Assembly (NCBI GenBank): GCA_035653595.1
Contig: DASRBO010000102.1
Span: 1 to 10,796 of the forward strand
DNA length: 10,796 nucleotides
Direction of reading: 5' to 3'
Source: DASRBO01 sp035653595
GTDB lineage: Bacteria > Actinomycetota > Acidimicrobiia > Acidimicrobiales > JAJPHE01
The first letter of the stretch is position 1. Each line of letters begins with the position of its first letter. Below the pieces are notes generated by a model, which saw nothing but the letters and a program-made list of their open reading frames with translations, had not been told where the DNA came from and did no database searches. Made by a program: the position numbers and the translations under genes. Below are positions 7,205-10,796 of this stretch, in pieces.

Positions 7205-8953
7205 ATGAAGCTGACCGGAGCCCAAGCACTAATCAAGAGCCTCGAGGCCGAGGGCGTCGAGGTGATGTTCGGCCTGCCCGGCGGGGCGATCCTGCCGGTG
7301 TACGACCCCATCATCGACTCGACCATCCGCCACATCCTCGTACGGCACGAGCAGGGCGCCGGCCACATGGCCGAGGGCTACGCCCAGGTCACCGGGCGAC
7401 CGGGGGTGGCCATCGTGACCAGCGGGCCGGCGGCGACCAACATCGTCACCCCCCTGTGCGACGCCTACATGGACTCCATCCCCATGGTCTGCATCACCGG
7501 CCAGGTGCCCTCCACCGCCATCGGCACCGACGCCTTCCAGGAGTGCGACACCACCGGCATCACCATGAGCGTGACCAAGCACAACTGGCTGGTCACCGAG
7601 GCCGCCGACATCCCGCTGGTGGTGCGGGAGGCGTTCCACCTGGCGTCGTCGGGCCGGCCCGGCCCGGTGCTGGTGGACGTGCCCAAGGACGTGAGCAACC
7701 AGCTCATGGACTGGTACTGGCCCACCGACGCCGACGTGGAGGCCGACCTGCCCGGCTACCGCCCCACCACCAGGGGCAACGGGCGCATGATCCGCGAGGC
7801 GGCCAGGCTGATCGCCACCGCCGAGCGCCCGGTGATCTACGCCGGCGGCGGCATCCTCAAGGCCCGGGCCAGCGAGGTGCTTGGGGAGCTGGTCGCCCTC
7901 ACCGGCATACCGGTGGTGACCACCCTCATGGCCCGGGGCTGCTTCCCCGACAGCCACGAGCTGTGCCTGGGCATGCCGGGCATGCACGGCAACTACACCG
8001 CCGTCACCGCCATGCAGAAGGCCGACCTGCTCATCGCCCTGGGCAGCCGCTTCGACGACCGGGTGACCGGCAAGGTCTCCGCCTTCGCCCCCGAGGCCAA
8101 GGTGGTCCATGTCGACATCGACCCGGCCGAGCTGGGCAAGGTGCGCCGGCCGGACGTCCCGATCGTCGGCGACTGCCGGCTGGTGATCGAGGAGCTGTGC
8201 GGGGCGCTGCGGGCCCTCGACGGGGCGGCCGGCGAGGGCCTGGTCCGACCCGACCGGTCCCCATGGCTGGCCCGCATCAAGTCCTGGCAGAAGGAGTTCC
8301 CCCTCCGCTACGAGCAGGACCGCGACAGCAGCGTGCTCAAGCCCCAGTTCGTGATCGAGACGCTGCGGGACAACACCCCCGAGGACACCATCGTGGCCTC
8401 CGGGGTGGGCCAGCACCAGATGTTCGCCAGCCAGTACTGGCGCTTCGAGCACCCCTACACCTGGGTCAACTCGGGGGGCCTGGGCACCATGGGCTTCGCC
8501 GTCCCCGCCGCCATCGGGGCCAAGGTGGGCCGGCCCGACCGCATGGTGTGGGCGGTGGACGGCGACGGCTGCTTCCAGATGACGGCCCAGGAGCTGGTGA
8601 CGGCGAGCTCCGAGCGCATCCCGGTGAAGGTGGCCATCCTGAACAACGCCTACCTCGGCATGGTGCGCCAGTGGCAGGAGCTGTTCTACGAGGAGCGCTA
8701 CTCCGAGGTCTACCTGTCCCCCGACCTGCCCGACTACGTGAAGTGGGCCGAGGCCATGGGCTGCGTCGGGCTGCGGGTGGAGTCCCCCGAGGAGGTCCTG
8801 CCCGCCATCGAGAAGGCCAACCAGATCGACGATCGCCCGGTGGTGATCGACTTCCGCACCGACAGCCGCGAGAAGGTCTATCCGATGGTGGCGGCCGGCA
8901 CGTCCAACGACGAGATCATCCTCGGCCCCAGCCAGGGGGAGGGCGGACGGTGA
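7205..8953 (+). CDS. ilvB: Acetolactate synthase large (catalytic) subunit
   Basis: A 582-residue ThDP enzyme that condenses pyruvate with pyruvate or 2-oxobutyrate, the first common step of valine, leucine and isoleucine synthesis. The N-terminal domain carries MFGLPGGAILPVYD and the catalytic Glu49 in VRHEQGAGHMAEGYA, followed by SGPAATN. The middle FAD-binding domain has LGSRFDDRVTGK. The C-terminal ThDP domain has GDGCFQMTAQEL (452-463) through NNAYLGMVRQWQ (480-491), including Trp490, which corresponds to the herbicide-contact Trp of plant enzymes. The ATG start is supported by GGGAG (7194-7198) six bases upstream and directly follows the attenuator terminator. The stop overlaps ilvN by four bases. 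An anabolic FAD-dependent AHAS, rather than a catabolic AlsS, is indicated by the adjoining regulatory subunit. Confidence 0.97.
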   Translation: MKLTGAQALIKSLEAEGVEVMFGLPGGAILPVYDPIIDSTIRHILVRHEQGAGHMAEGYAQVTGRPGVAIVTSGPAATNIVTPLCDAYMDSIPMVCITGQVPSTAIGTDAFQECDTTGITMSVTKHNWLVTEAADIPLVVREAFHLASSGRPGPVLVDVPKDVSNQLMDWYWPTDADVEADLPGYRPTTRGNGRMIREAARLIATAERPVIYAGGGILKARASEVLGELVALTGIPVVTTLMARGCFPDSHELCLGMPGMHGNYTAVTAMQKADLLIALGSRFDDRVTGKVSAFAPEAKVVHVDIDPAELGKVRRPDVPIVGDCRLVIEELCGALRALDGAAGEGLVRPDRSPWLARIKSWQKEFPLRYEQDRDSSVLKPQFVIETLRDNTPEDTIVASGVGQHQMFASQYWRFEHPYTWVNSGGLGTMGFAVPAAIGAKVGRPDRMVWAVDGDGCFQMTAQELVTASSERIPVKVAILNNAYLGMVRQWQELFYEERYSEVYLSPDLPDYVKWAEAMGCVGLRVESPEEVLPAIEKANQIDDRPVVIDFRTDSREKVYPMVAAGTSNDEIILGPSQGEGGR

Positions 8954-9486
8954 GCCCCGAACCCATCCGCCACCACATCGTGTCGGTGCTGGTGGAGAAC
9001 AAGGCCGGGGTGCTCGCCCGCGTGGCGGGGCTGTTCTCCCGCCGGGGCTACAACATCTACTCCCTGGCGGTGGCCCCCACCGACGACGAGCGCTTCAGCC
9101 GCATCACCATCGTGGTGGACGTCGAGTCCGCCCCCCTGGAGCAGATCACCAAGCAGCTGTTCAAGCTGATCAACGTGGTCAAGATCTCCGAGCTCGACCC
9201 GGCCCGCTCGACGGAGATGGAGCTGCTGCTGGCCACCGTGTGGGTCGACGCCGGCAGCCGCAGCCAGGTGATCGAGCTGGTGGGCATCTTCGAGGGCCGC
9301 ATCGTCGACGTCAGCCCCGGGGCCCTGACGGTGGCGGTGGCCGGCGACCCGGCCAGGGTCGACGACTTCGAGGAGCTCATGCGACCCTATGGGATCGTCG
9401 AGCTCCAGCGGACCGGGCGGGTGGCCCTGCCCCGGCTCGACCGCCAGCCCCCCCGGCTGCGCAGCGTGAGCGGCCGGGCCTCCTAG
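8950..9486 (+). CDS. ilvN: Acetolactate synthase small (regulatory) subunit
   Basis: A 178-residue subunit that activates IlvB and confers valine feedback inhibition. The N-terminal ACT domain is clear: VSVLVENKAGVLARVAGLFS followed by RRGYNIYSLAVAPTDD. Asn17 and Gly20 sit at the positions that contact valine in characterised IlvH/IlvN proteins. TKQLFKLINVVKISEL closes the ACT fold. The second half (ELLLATVWVDAGSRSQVIEL to FEELMRPYGIVELQRTGRVAL) is the usual C-terminal domain of the long small subunits. The GTG start overlaps the ilvB stop and has an excellent Shine-Dalgarno sequence, GGGAGG (8937-8942), seven bases away. Roughly 15 Arg/Pro-rich residues follow the conserved RxGRVAL ending and look like an unstructured tail. 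Confidence 0.96.
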   Translation: MSPEPIRHHIVSVLVENKAGVLARVAGLFSRRGYNIYSLAVAPTDDERFSRITIVVDVESAPLEQITKQLFKLINVVKISELDPARSTEMELLLATVWVDAGSRSQVIELVGIFEGRIVDVSPGALTVAVAGDPARVDDFEELMRPYGIVELQRTGRVALPRLDRQPPRLRSVSGRAS

Positions 9487-9513
9487 ACCGACCCCGACCC
9501 CGACCAGACCCCC

Positions 9514-9531
9514 GCCGCCCCGGAGGGCGGC
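9514..9531 (+). promoter_or_regulatory. Intercistronic hairpin between ilvN and ilvC
   Basis: GCCGCCC (9514-9520) and GGGCGGC (9525-9531) form a perfect 7-bp stem with loop CGGA in the 66-base gap between ilvN and ilvC. No T-run follows, so it is not a classical terminator. It could be a stability or processing element that sets the ilvC level apart from ilvBN. An ACCCCG tandem run (9490-9503) precedes it. No separate ilvC promoter is obvious. Confidence 0.45.
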
Positions 9532-9552
9532 CCCCAGCCAGCGAGAGGACCC

Positions 9553-10578
9553 ATGGCCAAGCTCTACTACGAGAAAGACGTCGATCCCACCCTGATCGAG
9601 GCCCGCAAGGTGGCCATCCTCGGTTACGGCTCGCAGGGTCACGCCCATGCCCTCAACCTCCGGGATTCCGGGGTGGACGTGCGGGTGGGCCTGCGGGAGG
9701 GCTCCTCGTCGAGGGCCAAGGCCGAGGGGGAGGGGCTACGGGTCCTGCCCACCGCCGAGGCGGCGGCCGAGGCCGACCTCATCATGTTCCTTCTGCCCGA
9801 CACCGAGCAGAAGGCGGTGTTCGAGGCCGACGTGGCCCCCCACCTGCGCCAGGGCGACGCCATCTTCTTCGCCCACGGCTTCAACATCCGCTTCGAGCAG
9901 ATCAAGGCCCCGCCCGGGGTCGACTGCGCCATGGTCGCCCCCAAGGGCCCCGGCCACCTGGTGCGCCGCACCTACACCGAGGGCGGCGGGGTGCCGGCGC
10001 TGGTGGCGGTGGACCAGGACGCCTCGGGCAAGGCCCGGGCGCTGGCGCTTGCCTACGCCCACGCCCTGGGGGCCAGCCGGGCGGGGGTGCTTGAGACCAC
10101 CTTCGCCGAGGAGACCGAAACCGACCTGTTCGGCGAGCAGGTGGTCCTGTGCGGCGGGCTCACCGCCCTGGTGACCAACGCCTTCGAGACGCTGGTGGCG
10201 GCCGGCTACCAGCCGGAGTCGGCCTACTTCGAATGCCTCCACGAGCTCAAGCTGATCGTCGACCTCATGTACGAGGGCGGCATCACCGGCATGCGGTTCT
10301 CCATCTCCGACACCGCCGAGTACGGGGACCTCACCAGGGGGCCCCGCATCATCAACCCGGCGGTGCGGGCGGAGATGGAGAAGGTCCTCCAGGAGATCCA
10401 GTCGGGCAGCTTCGCCGAGGAGTGGGTGGCCGAGAACCGCACCGGGCGCAAGCGCTTCGACCAGTTGCGGGCGGCCGGCCGCTCCCACCCCATCGAGAAG
10501 GTGGGCGAGGAGCTGCGGGCCATGATGCCCTGGATATCGGCCGGCCGGGCCCGGCCCCAGGACGTCTCCGGCGGTTGA
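9553..10578 (+). CDS. ilvC: Ketol-acid reductoisomerase, class I (NADP+)
   Basis: A 341-residue, Mg-dependent enzyme that isomerises and reduces acetolactate or acetohydroxybutyrate. The Rossmann motif GYGSQGHA (residues 24-31) is followed by VGLREGSSSRAKAEGEG; the Arg and Ser residues of this loop are the usual NADPH phosphate contacts. Active-site residues are all in place: His108 (FAHGFN), Lys131 (PKGPGH), metal ligands Asp191 and Glu195 (ETDLFGEQ), Glu227 and Glu231 (FECLHELKLIVDLMYEGG), and Ser252 (RFSISDTAEYGD). The length is that of the short class I form. The ATG start follows GAGAGGA (9543-9549). It is the last recognisable gene of the ilvBNC operon; no T-tailed terminator is visible after it. 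Confidence 0.97.
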   Translation: MAKLYYEKDVDPTLIEARKVAILGYGSQGHAHALNLRDSGVDVRVGLREGSSSRAKAEGEGLRVLPTAEAAAEADLIMFLLPDTEQKAVFEADVAPHLRQGDAIFFAHGFNIRFEQIKAPPGVDCAMVAPKGPGHLVRRTYTEGGGVPALVAVDQDASGKARALALAYAHALGASRAGVLETTFAEETETDLFGEQVVLCGGLTALVTNAFETLVAAGYQPESAYFECLHELKLIVDLMYEGGITGMRFSISDTAEYGDLTRGPRIINPAVRAEMEKVLQEIQSGSFAEEWVAENRTGRKRFDQLRAAGRSHPIEKVGEELRAMMPWISAGRARPQDVSGG

Positions 10579-10591
10579 GCCCGGACGCTCC

Positions 10592-10663
10592 GGCGGTGCA
10601 CTCCGGGGCGCCGCCGGCGGTTCACGACGCGGCGGCTAGGGCCGTTCACTCCGGGGCCGCTAA
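10592..10663 (+). repeat. Three imperfect 24-bp direct repeats downstream of ilvC
   Basis: Units start at 10592, 10616 and 10640. Each follows the pattern GGCsGTkCAC then a G/C-rich stretch, most often CTCCGGGGC. By eye, units 1 and 3 agree at 17 of 24 positions and units 2 and 3 at 18 of 24. A degenerate, shorter copy begins at 10570 and includes the ilvC stop codon. The period is a multiple of three, but no supported gene runs through it on the plus strand, so it reads as decayed tandem DNA in the ilvC 3' region. Confidence 0.5.
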
Positions 10664-10795
10664 TGGGGGTCGACCACCCGAGCCGTTGAGTCGGTGAGGC
10701 TGGTCCCGAGCCGCCAGCAGGTCAGCACTGTGCTCCGCAGAGCCTTGGAGCTCTAGGCCTAGATCGTGCGCCTGCTGGTCGGTGAGGTCGACCGA
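10646..10795 (-). CDS. Possible 3' end of an unrecognised gene (49 codons visible)
   Basis: On the minus strand a frame enters from the right window edge and is open for 49 codons to a TGA at 10646-10648. The visible part begins SVDLTDQQAHDLGLELQGSA and ends in a Pro/Gly-rich tail, RPPLAAPE. Third positions are mostly G or C, with more A/T than in the ilv genes. I do not recognise a family. Its stop codon lies within the third 24-bp repeat, convergent with ilvC. In DNA this GC-rich an open frame of 49 codons can occur by chance, so this is tentative. Confidence 0.3.
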   Translation of the reverse strand, partial: SVDLTDQQAHDLGLELQGSAEHSADLLAARDQPHRLNGSGGRPPLAAPE

Positions 10796-10796
10796 C

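Noticed and set aside
10579..10680. Intrinsic terminator after ilvC.
   Set aside because: Several GC-rich stems can be drawn (for example GCGGC 10632-10636 with GCCGC 10656-10660), but none is followed by a T-run and the pairings are expected by chance in this composition.

Overview
The window reads as chromosome from a very GC-rich actinobacterium. Evidence: G/C-dominated third codon positions, frequent GTG starts, 4-base GTGA gene overlaps, likely leaderless transcripts, and closeness of the gatCAB and ilvBNC clusters (the two also lie near each other in Mycobacterium tuberculosis and Streptomyces). A deeper branch such as Acidimicrobiia is possible but cannot be settled from sequence alone. 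Almost all of the window is conserved core metabolism. I found no convincing new defence or mobile system, and the points of interest are regulatory.

Layout. Positions 1-550 (minus strand) hold the N-terminal half of a tyrosine recombinase cut by the window edge and lacking a recognisable start codon. Positions 561-971 (minus) encode an SCP-2 lipid-carrier protein. The divergent gap 972-1077 carries a perfect 20-bp palindrome of TetR-operator type and a candidate leaderless promoter. From 1078 to 7042 (plus) six genes are packed with overlaps or gaps of a few bases: an 8Fe ferredoxin, an alpha/beta-hydrolase, gatC, gatA, gatB and ilvD. They look like one long transcript that joins tRNA-dependent amidation to branched-chain amino-acid synthesis.

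The 162-base gap 7043-7204 is a complete-looking attenuator leader. It has a -10 box, a 9-residue leader peptide (MARLLVIVT) in which five consecutive codons are Leu-Leu-Val-Ile-Val, a strong hairpin starting at the leader stop codon, and an intrinsic terminator just before the ilvB ribosome binding site. It is followed by ilvB, ilvN and ilvC (7205-10578). With ilvD just upstream, four enzyme components of valine/isoleucine synthesis lie side by side: acetolactate synthase catalytic and regulatory subunits, ketol-acid reductoisomerase and dihydroxy-acid dehydratase. Only ilvBNC lie behind the attenuator.

The right end (10579-10796) contains three imperfect 24-bp direct repeats after ilvC and, on the minus strand, the possible last 49 codons of an unrecognised gene.
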